Below, piece by piece: positions 50,610-58,699 of a DNA stretch of 64,000 bases. Under the pieces are notes generated by a model that did no database searches, had not been told where the DNA came from, and was given only the letters and a program-made list of their open reading frames with translations. The position numbers and the translations under genes are program-made. The stretch's first letter is position 1. Each line of letters opens with the position of its first letter. Source of the DNA: Massilia sp. Root133 (GTDB lineage: Bacteria > Pseudomonadota > Gammaproteobacteria > Burkholderiales > Burkholderiaceae_D); assembly GCF_001426525.1 (NCBI RefSeq), contig NZ_LMEW01000036.1, forward strand, positions 71,947 through 135,946. The letters are read 5' to 3'.

Positions 50610-51806
50610 TTATTCGTAGTGCAGTGCCGCGGCCGGATCGAGGCGGCTCGCGCGCCAGCCGGGGTAGAGCGAGCACGCCAAGGATAGCAGATAGATAACG
50701 GCCATCGACAGCCCCACGGCGCCGGCGAACACGGACCAGTTCAAGGTGTCGCCCAGCGCGCCGGTGAGCGGCAGCTGCACGAGCAGCACGAGGCCCACGC
50801 CCATCGCCAGGGACCCGATGAGCAGCTGTTCGAGGACGATCTGGCGGTAGATGTCGGCGGCGCGCGCGCCGATCGCGCGGCGCAGGCCGATCTCGGGGAT
50901 CCGGCGCGTCGTGTTCTGCCACAGCACGCCGAACAGGCCGAAGGCGACCATGACGAGCATGAACGACGCGATCACGCCCGCCACGGCCAGCGGAATGAGC
51001 TGCTCCTTCAGCAGCGAAGCGCGCAGCGATTGCAGCGGCGCGATCTGGTAGCCCCAATCGTTGCGGACCGCCTTGAGCCGCTCGTTCAGCTTCGCCTCGA
51101 AGCCGCGCGGCGTGCCGGGCGCGACGCGCAGCAGGATCGTGCGCACGCGCGATTCCGTCGTGTGCGGCGTGAACCGCATGAGGACGAAGTTCGTCGGCAC
51201 CATCAGCGGGCCCTGGTTGCGGAACGTGTCCACGATGCCGATCACGCGGAAGGTGCGCGTGACGCCGTAGTCGGTACTCGTGTAGCGCTGGCCCAGCGCC
51301 GGCCGGCCCGGGAACATGTCGGCGGCCACACGCCGGTTCACGACCGCGGGCCGCGCGTCCTGGCCGTCGTCGGCGGCGCCGAACCAGCGGCCGGCCACGA
51401 GCCGCATGCCGAGCACCTCCGGCAGGTCGTCGCCCGCTTCGATGGTATTGGTCTGCACGGCGGCGCCGGTCTGCGGCGATGCGAACGTCGTGGTCCACGT
51501 CGAGCGGGTGTACGGCGCATAGCTGGCAAAGGTCACGGCGCGCACTTCCGGCAGTTCCAGCAGGCTGCGGCGCATGGTGTCGTAGACGTCCGGCGCGATG
51601 GACTTGGGCGGTGCCTCGCCCATCTGCATCTGCACGGACCACGTGTCGGTGCCGTCGAAGCCGACCGGCTGGCGGTACAGCTGCCAGTAGCGCAGCCCGA
51701 ACGCGGCGATGCCGAACACGATGACGAAGGCGAGCAGGATCTCGAGGCTCAGCATGAGGTTCCTGGACTTGCGCTTCCAGGTCAGTCGCAACAGGTGGCG
51801 CAGCAT
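50610..51806 (-). CDS. FtsX/MacB-type ABC transporter permease (second)
   Basis: A 398-residue permease whose ATG shares one base with the stop of the preceding permease gene (TGATG). It has a MacB-like layout: N-terminal helix (LMLSLEILLAFVIVFGIAAFG), a periplasmic domain of about 220 residues (MacB_PCD: AVVNRRVAADMFPGRPALGQRY, FRVIGIVDTFRNQGP), then three C-terminal helices of the FtsX domain (LAVAGVIASFMLVMVAFGLFGVLWQNTTRRIPEIGLRRAIGARAADIYRQIVLEQLLIG). The EIGLRRAIGA coupling motif is intact. It forms a heterodimeric exporter with the next subunit. Confidence 0.85.
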   Translation of the reverse strand: MLRHLLRLTWKRKSRNLMLSLEILLAFVIVFGIAAFGLRYWQLYRQPVGFDGTDTWSVQMQMGEAPPKSIAPDVYDTMRRSLLELPEVRAVTFASYAPYTRSTWTTTFASPQTGAAVQTNTIEAGDDLPEVLGMRLVAGRWFGAADDGQDARPAVVNRRVAADMFPGRPALGQRYTSTDYGVTRTFRVIGIVDTFRNQGPLMVPTNFVLMRFTPHTTESRVRTILLRVAPGTPRGFEAKLNERLKAVRNDWGYQIAPLQSLRASLLKEQLIPLAVAGVIASFMLVMVAFGLFGVLWQNTTRRIPEIGLRRAIGARAADIYRQIVLEQLLIGSLAMGVGLVLLVQLPLTGALGDTLNWSVFAGAVGLSMAVIYLLSLACSLYPGWRASRLDPAAALHYE

Positions 51807-53059
51807 CACGCGGCTCCTTTCAGGGCATGGACGGGATCGAGGCGCGACATCTTCCACGCGGGGATCGCGCCGGACAGCAGGCCGAACACGAAGGCGAGCA
51901 GCATGCCGCAGCCGAACACGGTCGGGTTGATGTGGACTTCCAGGTACGGGATCAGCTGCGATGCTTCGAGCCACCACAGCACACCCTGGGCGCAGGCCAG
52001 GCCGAGCAGGCCGCCGGCGAGGCACAGCAGCACGTTCTCGACGACGAGCTGGCCCGCGAGCTGCAGGCTGGTGGCGCCGAACGCCTTGCGCACGCCGATC
52101 TCCGCGCTGCGTTCCATGATGCGGCCCATGTTCAGGTTGACGAGGTTCAGCGCGGGCAGCAGCATGAACACGAGCATGCCGCCCGCGATCATCGCCAGGA
52201 GCCGGTTGCCGCCGGAATCGACATGGCTCTCCCGGCCCTGCAATGCGCGGGCGACGACGTCGAGCTTCGTATCGGCCCAGAACGTCGTCTTGCCGAAGAT
52301 CTGGTCGCCGACCGGCTGGATGGTCTTCGCAACCCGTTCGACGTCGGCGCGGACGCGCGGCAGGTCGGCGGGCGAGCGCGCCAGCAGCAGCGCGGCGAAC
52401 ATGCCCGTGTATTCGTCGCGGTAGTTCGACGACGGGAACGTGGACAGGGGCGCCCAGATGTCCGCGTACGCGTTGATGTGGATGACGTCCGCGACGACGC
52501 CGATGATCTCGAACGCCTGGCCGTTCACGCTGATCCGTTGGCCGACCGCGGCGGCCCCGGGGAACAGCTGGCGCGCCGTCGTCGCGTTGACGACGGCCAC
52601 CATGCGGCCCAGGCGGTCGTCGTCCTCGTCCGGCAGGCGGCCGGCCAGCAGCTTGAATTGCATGATCTTCCAGTAGTTCGCGTCGACGCGGCGCATGTCG
52701 AGCCGGCTCACGCGGTCGCCCTGGTAGACCGAGACCTCGCTCGTCGTCGTGATGGCGGAGACGCGCTCCACGCTCGTCAACGGCATGAGGTAGCGCGAGA
52801 TCGTCTTGTAGCCCAGCAGGCCGGTGCGCAGGCCGGTGGGCAGGCCCTTGTCGTTGACGCTCTCGCTGCGCATGCCGTACACCTGCAGCAGGCGGTCGCT
52901 CCGCCCTTCCACGCCGGTCGGCCAGAATGCCGTGTCGAGCAGGGCGCTGATCACCATCAGCACGACGAGCGTGAGCACGATGCACGCGAGGTTGATGGCC
53001 GTGAACAGCTTGCGGCGCATGAAGACCTTGTAGGCGGTCAGCAGGTAGTTACGCAGCAT
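51806..53059 (-). CDS. FtsX/MacB-type ABC transporter permease (first)
   Basis: A 417-residue permease with the same order of parts: helix near 18-42 (FTAINLACIVLTLVVLMVISALL), periplasmic MacB_PCD domain (VAVVNATTARQLFPGAAAVGQRISVNGQAFEIIGVVADVIH), and C-terminal FtsX domain (MLVFMLLPALNLVNLNMGRIMERSAEIGVRKAFGATSLQLAGQLVVENVLL) with the EIGVRKAFGA coupling helix. Its first 11 bases overlap the 3' end of the ATPase gene. The two permeases are homologous but clearly diverged, which suggests an obligate heterodimer. Confidence 0.85.
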   Translation of the reverse strand: MLRNYLLTAYKVFMRRKLFTAINLACIVLTLVVLMVISALLDTAFWPTGVEGRSDRLLQVYGMRSESVNDKGLPTGLRTGLLGYKTISRYLMPLTSVERVSAITTTSEVSVYQGDRVSRLDMRRVDANYWKIMQFKLLAGRLPDEDDDRLGRMVAVVNATTARQLFPGAAAVGQRISVNGQAFEIIGVVADVIHINAYADIWAPLSTFPSSNYRDEYTGMFAALLLARSPADLPRVRADVERVAKTIQPVGDQIFGKTTFWADTKLDVVARALQGRESHVDSGGNRLLAMIAGGMLVFMLLPALNLVNLNMGRIMERSAEIGVRKAFGATSLQLAGQLVVENVLLCLAGGLLGLACAQGVLWWLEASQLIPYLEVHINPTVFGCGMLLAFVFGLLSGAIPAWKMSRLDPVHALKGAA

Positions 53060-53732
53060 GGAGATGCTCCGGCTGGACGAGCTGGCCGTCGAACACGCGC
53101 ACGATGCGGCCGACCTGCGACGCCTCGCGCTCGTCGTGCGTGACCATCACGATGGTCGTGCCTTCCGCGTTCAGTGTCAGCAGGATGTCCATGATCTCGG
53201 CGCCCATCCGGCTGTCCAGGTTCCCCGTCGGCTCGTCCGCGAGCAGCACGTGCGGCTGGCCGACGATGGCGCGCGCGATCGCCACGCGCTGCTGCTGGCC
53301 GCCGGACAGCTGGTTCGGGTAGTGGTCCATGCGCGCGGACAGGCCCACGCGGGCCAGCGCCTCGCGCGCGAGCCGGCGCCGCTCGCCGCCGGACACGCTG
53401 CGGTAGAGCAGGGGCAGTTCCACGTTGTCGATCACGCGCAGGTCCTGGATCAGGTGGAAGCTTTGGAAGATGAAGCCGAACGTCTGGTTGCGCAGCTTCG
53501 CGAGCTGGCGGTCGGCGTAGCGCTTGATCGGAATGCCGTCCACGTCGATCGCGCCCTGGCTGGGCCGGTCGAGCAGGCCGATGAGGTTCAGCAGGGTGCT
53601 CTTGCCGCAGCCGCTGGGGCCCATCAGCGCGACGAATTCGCCGCGCTCGACGACGAGGTCGATATCTTTCAGGGCCAGCGTTTCCACCTTGTCGGTGCGG
53701 TAGGTCTTGCTGACCTGGGTCAGTCTGATCAT
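53049..53732 (-). CDS. ABC transporter ATP-binding protein (MacB/LolD type)
   Basis: A 227-residue ATPase with Walker A GPSGCGKST, Q-loop FIFQSFHLI, signature LSGGQQQRVAIARAI, Walker B VLLADEPTGNLDS and the switch His in MVTHDE. This is the stand-alone MacB/LolD type, as expected for FtsX-like permeases. It lies 19 bases after the adaptor gene and overlaps the first permease gene by 11 bases. It powers a mechanotransmission-type export rather than classical transmembrane import. Confidence 0.92.
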   Translation of the reverse strand: MIRLTQVSKTYRTDKVETLALKDIDLVVERGEFVALMGPSGCGKSTLLNLIGLLDRPSQGAIDVDGIPIKRYADRQLAKLRNQTFGFIFQSFHLIQDLRVIDNVELPLLYRSVSGGERRRLAREALARVGLSARMDHYPNQLSGGQQQRVAIARAIVGQPHVLLADEPTGNLDSRMGAEIMDILLTLNAEGTTIVMVTHDEREASQVGRIVRVFDGQLVQPEHLHAA

Positions 53733-53751
53733 GGTGTCCTCTCGTTTGGAT

Positions 53752-54999
53752 TCAGTTCGTGATGCGGATGCTGTCGCGGTGCTTGAAGTCGGCCGTGTCG
53801 GAGACGACGACGCGGTCGCCCGCGTGCGCGCCGGCCACGACTTCGACGACCTTGCCGTCGCCGGCGCCCAGGTCGAGGGTCGTCCTGCGCGCCACGCCGT
53901 CGCGCACGACGAACGCGGGCTGCGGGCCGCGGCCGTTGAACGCGGGGCCGCCGTCGACCACGAGCACGTTCGTGCGGCGCTCGGTGACGACGGCGACGTC
54001 GACGCGCATCTTGTTACGCAGGTGCGGATTGCGCGGTTGGGCGAGGTCGACGAGCAGCTTGATGGTGCCGTTCTGGATTTCGGGCAGGATCGTGTGGACG
54101 GTGCCGGCCATGACCTCGCCGTTCTGCTCCACCCGCACGGCCTGTCCCGGCGCGAGCTGGCGCGCGTGGAAGTCGGACAACGTCGCCTCGACGCGGTAGT
54201 TGTTCAATTCGGAGACGCGCGCGACGAGCTGGCCCGCCGCCACGCTCGCGCCTTCTTCCTCCAACAGCCAGGTGAGCATGCCGCCGAACGGGGCGCGCAC
54301 GCGGGTGCGGTCCAGCAGCTGCTCCTGTTGCGCGATCTGCTTTTGCAGGATCGCCTTCTGCAGGTCGGCCGCCGCGATATTGGTGGCCGTCGTGCGGTGC
54401 GTGGCCTCGAGCAGCGCGCGCTGCTGGCGCAGCTGGATCTCCGTGCGCTTCACGTTCAGCTGCGCGGTCAGCAGGTTCTCGCCCGATACGAGGCCGCTTG
54501 AGCGCAGCTTCTCGTTGCGTTCCAGCGTGGCGCGCGCGGCCTGCAAATCGATCTCCAGCAGTTCGAGGCTGCTCGTGATCTGCGTGCGCTTCTGTTCCAG
54601 TTCCTGCTTCAAGGTCGCGATGCGGTTGTCCTGCTGCGCGAGCTGTTCCTTCAGCGCTTCCAGCGCGAGGCGGATGTCGCGGTCGTCCAGTTCGAGCAGC
54701 AGGTCGCCCGCGCGGACCTGCTGCCCGGGCTTGGCGAGGACCTTCGCGACGCGGCTCGCGCCGGGACTGGCCACCACTTCCTCGTGCACGGGGATGACGA
54801 CGCCGGCCGCGCCCACCGTGTTGTCCACGTTCCCGCGCCGGACTTCCGCGACGACCACGTCGGCCGCGGACACGCTCGGACGCAGCGCGCGGTTCAGGCC
54901 CCACGCGGCGGCGCACAGGGCCCCGAGCACGAGGAGCGTGGAGGCGAGCCGCATGCGGGTGCGGCGGCGGAGGATGTCGAGCGGGATGGCCTGGTCCAT
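53752..54999 (-). CDS. Periplasmic adaptor (HlyD/MacA-like) of the ABC exporter
   Basis: A 415-residue membrane-fusion protein, started at the ATG at 54999 (MDQAIPLDILRRRTRMRLA). An ATG at 55014 would leave almost no leader after the predicted sigma-54 transcription start. One membrane helix (18-36), lipoyl half VVASPGASRVAKVLAKPGQQVRAGDLLLELDDRDI, a long coiled-coil hairpin (QDNRIATLKQELEQKRTQITSSLELLEIDLQAARATLERNEKL), second lipoyl half RVRAPFGGMLTWLLEEEGASVAAGQ, and beta-barrel domain. First gene of the six-gene operon. It should bridge the inner-membrane exporter to a TolC-type channel, not encoded here. Confidence 0.85.
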   Translation of the reverse strand: MDQAIPLDILRRRTRMRLASTLLVLGALCAAAWGLNRALRPSVSAADVVVAEVRRGNVDNTVGAAGVVIPVHEEVVASPGASRVAKVLAKPGQQVRAGDLLLELDDRDIRLALEALKEQLAQQDNRIATLKQELEQKRTQITSSLELLEIDLQAARATLERNEKLRSSGLVSGENLLTAQLNVKRTEIQLRQQRALLEATHRTTATNIAAADLQKAILQKQIAQQEQLLDRTRVRAPFGGMLTWLLEEEGASVAAGQLVARVSELNNYRVEATLSDFHARQLAPGQAVRVEQNGEVMAGTVHTILPEIQNGTIKLLVDLAQPRNPHLRNKMRVDVAVVTERRTNVLVVDGGPAFNGRGPQPAFVVRDGVARRTTLDLGAGDGKVVEVVAGAHAGDRVVVSDTADFKHRDSIRITN

Positions 55000-55031
55000 G
55001 ATCAAAGCGGGCATTGTGATGCTGCCTGTAC

Positions 55032-55047
55032 TGCAAGCCCCGTGCCA
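55032..55047 (-). promoter_or_regulatory. Sigma-54 promoter of the exporter/two-component operon
   Basis: On the minus strand TGGCACGGGGCTTGCA matches the -24/-12 consensus TGGCAC-N5-TTGCA at every conserved position. Transcription should start about 11 bases downstream, near 55021, leaving a 22-base leader before the chosen start of the adaptor gene. The NtrC-family gene of the same operon provides the required activator. Confidence 0.85.
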
Positions 55048-55080
55048 GCAGGGTTTCCCTCTGGGGGCGGACTGCCGCAT

Positions 55081-55117
55081 TGCCCGCTGGCGGGCAGCGG
55101 TGTCCGGAAACGGACAC
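55081..55117. promoter_or_regulatory. Twin palindromes, candidate upstream activating sites
   Basis: TGCCCGCTGGCGGGCA (55081-55096) and GTGTCCGGAAACGGACAC (55100-55117) are both perfect inverted repeats with seven-base arms and spacers of two and four bases. They lie about 60 to 95 bases upstream of the predicted sigma-54 start, a usual distance for enhancer sites bound by Fis-type helix-turn-helix dimers. They also lie about 70 to 105 bases before the divergent pnuC-like gene. Confidence 0.55.
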
Positions 55118-55184
55118 TCGCCGTCGGGTTGCATAAACCCGCGCCACCTTCCATAATCGCCGACTCACCTGTCATTGTCCGCCC

Positions 55185-55802
55185 ATGAACGATACCCTGG
55201 TCCTGCTGGGCTTTTCCACCACGCCGCTCGAACTGCTCGGCTTCGTGCTGTCCGTCGCGACGGTCGTCCTGACCATCCTGCGCAATCACTGGGGCTGGTT
55301 CTTCGCCATCGTGTCGTCCGCCACGTACGGGGTCGTGTTCTTCGACGCCCGCCTGTACGGCGACGCCGGCCTGCAGGGCGTGTTCATCGCCGCCTCGATC
55401 TGGGGCTGGTGGCAGTGGCTGCGCGGCGCCGGGGGCAGGCCGCTGCCCGTGACGCGCCTGTCGCACACGGGCCGGCTCGCGTCGCTGCTCGGCTGGGCCG
55501 TCGGGTTCTTCGCGCTGTCGGCATTCCTGAAGGCGTGCACGGACACCGACGTGCCCCACATGGACGGCTTCCTCACCGCGGGCAGCCTGCTGGGCCAACT
55601 GCTCACGGCGCAGAAGAAGATCGAGAACTGGCACACGTGGATCGTCGTCGACATCCTGTACGTGGGCCTGTACATCTACAAGGGCCTGCACCTGACGGCG
55701 ATCCTGTACGCCGTGTTCGTCGTGCTGGCCGTGCTGGGCCTGCGTGCCTGGACGAACGCCGCGCACGACGCGGACCTGTCGGTCGCCGAGGGCGCGCGAT
55801 GA
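55185..55802 (+). CDS. pnuC: PnuC-family vitamin transporter (nicotinamide riboside or thiamine)
   Basis: A 205-residue inner-membrane protein with seven helices typical of the PnuC family: LELLGFVLSVATVVLTILRNHWGWFFAIVSSATYGVVFFDARLYGDAGLQ, the signature SIWGWWQWLRG, GQLLTAQKKIENWHTWIVVDILYVGLYIYKGL. These facilitators depend on a kinase to trap the substrate inside. Most carry nicotinamide riboside; the PnuT branch carries thiamine. The downstream NadR-like kinase fits riboside use. The convergent TonB receptor is TPP-riboswitch controlled, so a thiamine role cannot be excluded. The stop overlaps the next start (ATGA). Confidence 0.85.
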   Translation: MNDTLVLLGFSTTPLELLGFVLSVATVVLTILRNHWGWFFAIVSSATYGVVFFDARLYGDAGLQGVFIAASIWGWWQWLRGAGGRPLPVTRLSHTGRLASLLGWAVGFFALSAFLKACTDTDVPHMDGFLTAGSLLGQLLTAQKKIENWHTWIVVDILYVGLYIYKGLHLTAILYAVFVVLAVLGLRAWTNAAHDADLSVAEGAR

Positions 55803-56407
55803 CCGTGGCACCGGTGGACCGTGTGGCGCTGCTGGGCGCCGAATCGACGGGCAAGTCGACATTGGCGCAGGCGCTGGCGGCGCGCTACGGCACGTTGTGG
55901 GTGCCGGAATACCTGCGCGAATTCGTCGAGGTGAACGCGCGCGTGCCGCGCGAGGACGACCAGCCCGCCATCGCGCGCACGCAGCGTGCCCGCGAGGCGC
56001 TGCTCGCGCGCGACCCGCGCGTGCGGGACTTCCTGTTCGTCGACACGACGCCGCTGATGACGGCCGTGTACAGCCGCATCTACTGGGGCCGCGTGCCGCC
56101 GGACCTGCTCGCCCTGGAAGCGGAACACGACTACGCGTTCACGCTCGTCGCGGCGCCCGATCTGCCATGGGTGCCGGATGGGTTGCAGCGCGAGTCGGAG
56201 GAGGTGAGGCAGCGCGTGCATGCGCAGCTCGTGGACGTGCTGGATGCGCGGGGAATTCCGTTTGCGCTGCTGACGGGGGAGCTGGACGCGCGGGTGCGGC
56301 AGGTGGAAGCATTGATAGGACCACCCGACGCCCGTCGTTCCCGCGACAGCGGGAACCCATGCCGAGCTACCGAATCCGGTCCGTCGGATACAACGCGATC
56401 TGTTTAA
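55799..56407 (+). CDS. NadR-like AAA/kinase domain protein
   Basis: A 202-residue P-loop protein: Walker A LLGAESTGKSTL, then LAARYGTLWVPEYLREFVEVN, the shape of the ribosylnicotinamide kinase domain of NadR, FLFVDTTPLMTAVYS (Walker B-like) and WVPDGLQRESEEVRQRVHAQLVDVLDARGIPFALLTG. It has no helix-turn-helix or adenylyltransferase domain. It should phosphorylate the vitamin imported by the adjacent PnuC-type protein. The last 24 residues (from about 179, RRSRDSGNPCRATESG onward) are encoded by a REP-like element that also supplies the stop codon, so the natural C-terminus has been replaced. Confidence 0.8.
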   Translation: MTVAPVDRVALLGAESTGKSTLAQALAARYGTLWVPEYLREFVEVNARVPREDDQPAIARTQRAREALLARDPRVRDFLFVDTTPLMTAVYSRIYWGRVPPDLLALEAEHDYAFTLVAAPDLPWVPDGLQRESEEVRQRVHAQLVDVLDARGIPFALLTGELDARVRQVEALIGPPDARRSRDSGNPCRATESGPSDTTRSV

Positions 56408-56459
56408 ACGGGCAGACTCCGGAGAGTCGGCATGGGCCCCCGCTTTCGCGGGGGCGACG
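56333..56459. repeat. Composite REP-like element, 127 bp, copy 2
   Basis: Starts CGTCGTTCCCGCGACAGCGG, continues GGAACCCATGCCGA, and ends with the inverted unit TCGGCATGGGCCCCCGC...GCGGGGGCGACG. The centre shares CCG-ATTC/ATCC, GTCGGA and CGATCT blocks with the copy at 27934-28060. Length is the same. It lies between convergent genes, begins inside the NadR-like reading frame, and ends 4 bases before the stop codon of the TonB receptor gene. Confidence 0.7.
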
Positions 56460-56462
56460 AGG

Positions 56463-58595
56463 TCAGAAGTCGAACTGCGCCGACGCCCGGAACGTCCTCG
56501 GCGCGCCCGGCAACAGATAGCCGCCCAGCGCCGGCGTCACATCGCGCCAGTAGAACTTGTCGAACAGGTTCTCCGCCCGAGCACGCAAGGTGACGTTCGT
56601 CGTGCCCCATTTCAGGCCGTACGACGCGCCCACGCCGAACACGTGGTAGTCCGGCACGAACACGGTGTTCTCGACGTCGAACGCCTTCTTGCCCGAGTAC
56701 TGCCACGTGCCGTCCAGCTTCAGGCCCGGGATCGCGGCGACGGCGTACTGCACCCATGCCGTCGACTTGAACGCGGGGACGTCCGTCACGCGCTTGCCGT
56801 CGATGCTCGCCTGGCCCGTGCCTTCCTGGCGGGTGTTCAGCGCCATCAGCGACACGCTCCAGTCCAGCGCCGGCGTCGCCCGGCCCTGGGCGGTCAGCTC
56901 GATGCCGCGGTGCGTCTCGCGCCCGTTGCGGACGAACGTGTTGTTCGCGTTCGTGTATTCCAGGCCCTGGCGGATCTGGAACAGCGCGGCCGACAGGTTC
57001 AGGCCATTGTCCAGCGCGGCCTTGGCGCCGATCTCGACCTGGTGCGAACGCTGCGGCGCCAGCACCGAATTCTCATTCGTCGTCTGCATCGGCGCGATGC
57101 CGCCGTGCTGCAGGCCGTGGCTGACGGCGGCGTACACGTTCCAGTCGCGCGCGGGGCTGAAGACGAGGCCCACGTTCGGCAGCAGGAACGAGTCGTCGGC
57201 GTGTACGTAGCCGGTGGCGTCGTCGACGAATTCGCTGCGCTTGATCTGGACGTGGCGCAGGCCCGCGTGCAGGGTCAGCTGGTTCGTCAGGCTCACGATG
57301 TCCTGCGCGAACACGGCGCGTTCCTCGTCGCTGCGGCGCTCGAACACGGGGCCCGTCACGCGGTCGGCCGGCACGTGCGGCGTCACGAGCGGGTGCCAGA
57401 TGTTGCTGTAGCCGACGTAGTCGTAGACGTAGTCGCCGAAGCTGTCGTGGCGCTCCGAATACGACGCGCCCAGCGTGAGCGCGTGGCGCAGCGCGCCGGT
57501 CGCGAATTTACCCTGCACCTGCGCCTGCACGCCCCACGGCGACTTGCGCTCGCCCGTGCTCTGGTAGTCGTAGACGTCGTAGTCGCCGTTGCCGCAGTAG
57601 CCCGGATAATAGCCCGCGCCCTCGTTGCTGCAGCCGTAGGGGAACGCGGTGAAGTCGTCGCGCTTGAACCAGTGCTTGTTGCCGGACACGGTGGCGGTCC
57701 AGTCCTGCGCCAGCTTGTATTCGAAGCGCAGGCCCACGTTGCTGTCCTTGGTCGTGACGGGGCGCGTCCACGGCTGGTCGTTCAGCAGCATCTTGGCCGA
57801 CACGCCGGTCGGCAGCGTCGTACCCTGGATCAGCTGGAAGCCGGGCGCCGTGATCTGGGCCTTGCGCTGGTAGTCCATGTCCAGCTGCAGCAGCGCATCC
57901 GGCGTGATCTGCCAGTCGAAGGCGGCCGACACGAACTGGCGGTCGCCGTTCGCGCCGCGCACGTAAGGATGCAGGTCGGCGGCGGCCGCGTTGATGCGGT
58001 AGCCGAAACGGCGGTCCTCGAAGCGGCCGCCGAGATCGACGGTGCCGTACAGGGTGCCGCGCTCGGACACTTCAACCGTCGCGGAACGCAGCGGCGCATT
58101 CGTCGGGCGCTTGGTCACGTAGTTGACGATGCCGCCCGGCGTGGCGATGCCGGCCGTGAGGCCCGCGAGGCCCTTCAGGATTTCGAAGCGTTCCTTGTTC
58201 TCCAGCGGAATCTGCGTGTCGCCCGGGATCGCGAAGCCGTCCTTGCGATAGCTGTAGTTGTTGTCGAGGGCGAAGCCCCGGATGGAGAATTGCTCGGCAT
58301 AGCCGACGGCGTTGTAGGCGTCGGCGACGGATGCGTCGAAGCGCACCGCCTCGGTCGTCGAGCGGATCGACAGGTCCTGCATCTGCGTGCGGCCCATGGA
58401 GACGATGGAGGCCGGGGTGTCGAACAGCGACGCTTCGCCGAAGCCGCCGACGCTGGCGCGGTCGACGGCGATGAAGCGGTTGCCCGTCACGACGACTTCG
58501 GCGACGGGGTGGGTGGTGTCCTGTGCATGTGCGTTCGCGATGAAGGCTTGCGCGATGGCGTACGCGACTGCGGTGTACTTCAAATGACGGTTCAT
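56463..58595 (-). CDS. TonB-dependent receptor under TPP riboswitch control
   Basis: A 710-residue outer-membrane receptor. Signal peptide to about 25 (AIAQAFIANAHAQ), TonB box/plug region 30-160 (VAEVVVTGNRF, FDTPASIVSMGRTQMQDL, GLAGLTAGIATPGGIVNYVTKRPT), and a 22-strand barrel ending in the obligatory aromatic (RASAQFDF). It resembles siderophore-type receptors in sequence, but the TPP aptamer in its leader indicates uptake of thiamine or a precursor. A hairpin (GCGCGCC/GGCGCGC, 58611-58631) lies just before the start codon and may be the translational switch. The tail faces the PnuC-NadR pair. Confidence 0.88.
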   Translation of the reverse strand: MNRHLKYTAVAYAIAQAFIANAHAQDTTHPVAEVVVTGNRFIAVDRASVGGFGEASLFDTPASIVSMGRTQMQDLSIRSTTEAVRFDASVADAYNAVGYAEQFSIRGFALDNNYSYRKDGFAIPGDTQIPLENKERFEILKGLAGLTAGIATPGGIVNYVTKRPTNAPLRSATVEVSERGTLYGTVDLGGRFEDRRFGYRINAAAADLHPYVRGANGDRQFVSAAFDWQITPDALLQLDMDYQRKAQITAPGFQLIQGTTLPTGVSAKMLLNDQPWTRPVTTKDSNVGLRFEYKLAQDWTATVSGNKHWFKRDDFTAFPYGCSNEGAGYYPGYCGNGDYDVYDYQSTGERKSPWGVQAQVQGKFATGALRHALTLGASYSERHDSFGDYVYDYVGYSNIWHPLVTPHVPADRVTGPVFERRSDEERAVFAQDIVSLTNQLTLHAGLRHVQIKRSEFVDDATGYVHADDSFLLPNVGLVFSPARDWNVYAAVSHGLQHGGIAPMQTTNENSVLAPQRSHQVEIGAKAALDNGLNLSAALFQIRQGLEYTNANNTFVRNGRETHRGIELTAQGRATPALDWSVSLMALNTRQEGTGQASIDGKRVTDVPAFKSTAWVQYAVAAIPGLKLDGTWQYSGKKAFDVENTVFVPDYHVFGVGASYGLKWGTTNVTLRARAENLFDKFYWRDVTPALGGYLLPGAPRTFRASAQFDF

Positions 58596-58610
58596 GGTTT
58601 GCTCGTTTTC

Positions 58611-58631
58611 GCGCGCCGGCGATGGGCGCGC
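58611..58631 (-). promoter_or_regulatory. Hairpin between TPP aptamer and TonB receptor start
   Basis: Perfect seven-base arms GCGCGCC and GGCGCGC around a seven-base loop end 15 bases upstream of the start codon on the minus strand. Its place between aptamer and gene makes it a candidate part of the expression platform. Confidence 0.4.
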
Positions 58632-58699
58632 TGCTTTTTCTTAAAAGCCGGAGCCAACGGGGGGAAGGGCAAACAAGGATGGGAACTGCGTTGCGCTTT

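Noticed and set aside
55120..55184. Second riboswitch upstream of the PnuC-type gene
   Set aside because: No TPP or other aptamer motif is seen; the palindromes there fit upstream activating sites of the divergent sigma-54 operon.
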